The position numbers were made by a program, and so were the translations under genes. Shown piece by piece: positions 13,729 through 14,087 of a DNA stretch of 14,087 bases; the first letter of the stretch is position 1; every line of letters starts with the position of its first letter. The notes beneath the pieces were generated by a model. The model did not search any database. It saw only the letters and a list, made by a program, of their open reading frames with translations, and had not been told where the DNA came from. The stretch comes from Prevotella sp. UBA4341 (GTDB taxonomy: Bacteria > Bacteroidota > Bacteroidia > Bacteroidales > Bacteroidaceae), in the NCBI GenBank assembly GCA_002393705.1, contig DGTH01000164.1, positions 1,060 through 15,146 of the forward strand. Direction: 5' to 3'.

Positions 13729-13763
13729 CGGAAAAAGCAAAAAATGTTACGGAATTAGCAAAA
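13726..13763 (+). promoter_or_regulatory. Putative AraC-type operator: 17-bp direct repeat, 21-bp spacing
   Basis: TAACGGAAAAAGCAAAA (13726-13742) and TTACGGAATTAGCAAAA (13747-13763) agree at 14 of 17 positions and start 21 bp apart, two helical turns, the spacing known for AraC half-sites araI1 and araI2. A weaker start, TTACGG, follows at 13764. The site lies about 50 bp before the predicted -7 box of the next gene, a suitable place for an activator. Function is inferred. Confidence 0.55.
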
Positions 13764-13811
13764 TTACGGCTTCAGGCACGGGGTCGTAATGTTTTTTTTG
13801 TGGGTTTTTGC

Positions 13812-13819
13812 TAAATTTG
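13812..13819 (+). promoter_or_regulatory. Predicted -7 box of the amidohydrolase gene
   Basis: TAAATTTG matches TAnnTTTG and lies 78 bp before the ATG at 13898. No TTG is found at the proper -33 distance, consistent with activator dependence. The leader is AT-rich and has three CAGTAAA copies (13848, 13863, 13888). Confidence 0.6.
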
Positions 13820-13897
13820 CATGCATGAACTTAAAAATTCTACCAGTCAGTAAATAGAAAACCAGTAAATTTAACTAAACCTAAAAACAGTAAACCT

Positions 13898-14087
13898 ATG
13901 AAACAGACTATTTGTATGAGTGTAAAGAATGTGCTGTCGTGCCTCGCTGTCATCAGCATCGTCGTCGCTTCGGCCATGTTTGCCAGTTGCAAGGGCAATG
14001 ACAGTGCCGACCTCGTGGTCTATGGAAAGATTTTCACCGCCGAGGATGGCCAGGTGGTCGAGGCCTTCGCCGTGAAGGACGGCAAGT
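13898..14087 (+). CDS. Lipoprotein, probable YtcJ-type amidohydrolase, N-terminal part (cut by right edge)
   Basis: Only the first 63 codons are in the window. The start MKQTICMSVKNVLSCLAVIS leads into a signal peptide with a lipobox-like end, AMFASC, so Cys31 is probably lipidated after cleavage by signal peptidase II; +2 onward is KGNDSAD. The mature part ADLVVYGKIFTAEDGQVVEAFAVKDGK matches the small beta-sandwich start of amidohydrolase-superfamily proteins of the YtcJ type (metal-dependent hydrolases of amides or related bonds, TIM-barrel). The metal-binding His residues would be outside the window, so activity and substrate cannot be judged. The position after an AraC-type regulator and a direct-repeat site suggests it is that regulator's target. 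Confidence 0.7.
   Translation, partial: MKQTICMSVKNVLSCLAVISIVVASAMFASCKGNDSADLVVYGKIFTAEDGQVVEAFAVKDGK

Overview
The window looks like chromosomal DNA of a Bacteroidales bacterium, most likely a GC-rich member of Prevotella or a related Prevotellaceae genus. Three things point there. Promoters carry the Bacteroidetes -7 box TAnnTTTG, and the best one also has TTG 19 nt upstream. Start codons lack clear Shine-Dalgarno sequences. Protein types are characteristic: a secreted protein ending in YDLSGR...KGVYIKNGKKVIVK, membrane-anchored AraC regulators, and a small protein with a YMSPALE-like start. This is inferred from sequence pattern only; no search was run.

Layout: (1) Positions 1-2510, + strand: a tight cluster of a ribonuclease H C-terminal part (cut by the window edge), a GT4-type glycosyltransferase and a GT2-type glycosyltransferase. 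(2) Positions 2477-10956, - strand: a probable three-gene operon. In transcription order these are a 2344-residue secreted multidomain protein ending in a type I dockerin, a 403-residue secreted protein with a cohesin-like N-terminal domain and a probable T9SS-type C-terminal tail, and a 62-residue small protein that starts inside the stop codon of the previous gene. The operon converges on the glycosyltransferase genes and its last gene overlaps the end of the GT2 gene. (3) Positions 11140-13728, + strand: two consecutive regulators with the same architecture, about seven membrane helices followed by an AraC-type HTH domain. The first is divergent from the giant gene. (4) Position 13898 to the window end: the start of a lipoprotein that looks like a YtcJ-type amidohydrolase.

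The most interesting possibility is that the dockerin protein and its cohesin-like neighbour form a surface complex, with the 62-residue protein as an uncharacterised third partner and the divergent membrane AraC protein as regulator. This is a hypothesis from gene order and domain pattern.

The non-coding DNA is rich in structure. There is a long near-perfect hairpin between the divergent genes. Upstream of the second regulator lie five tandem copies of a 22-bp dyad unit and a 12-bp inverted repeat. Upstream of the amidohydrolase there is a 17-bp direct repeat with 21-bp spacing, the geometry of AraC-family sites. Heptad-periodic short repeats and a duplicated proline-rich segment also occur inside genes. 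No RNA genes, CRISPR arrays, insertion sequences or convincing intrinsic terminators were seen.
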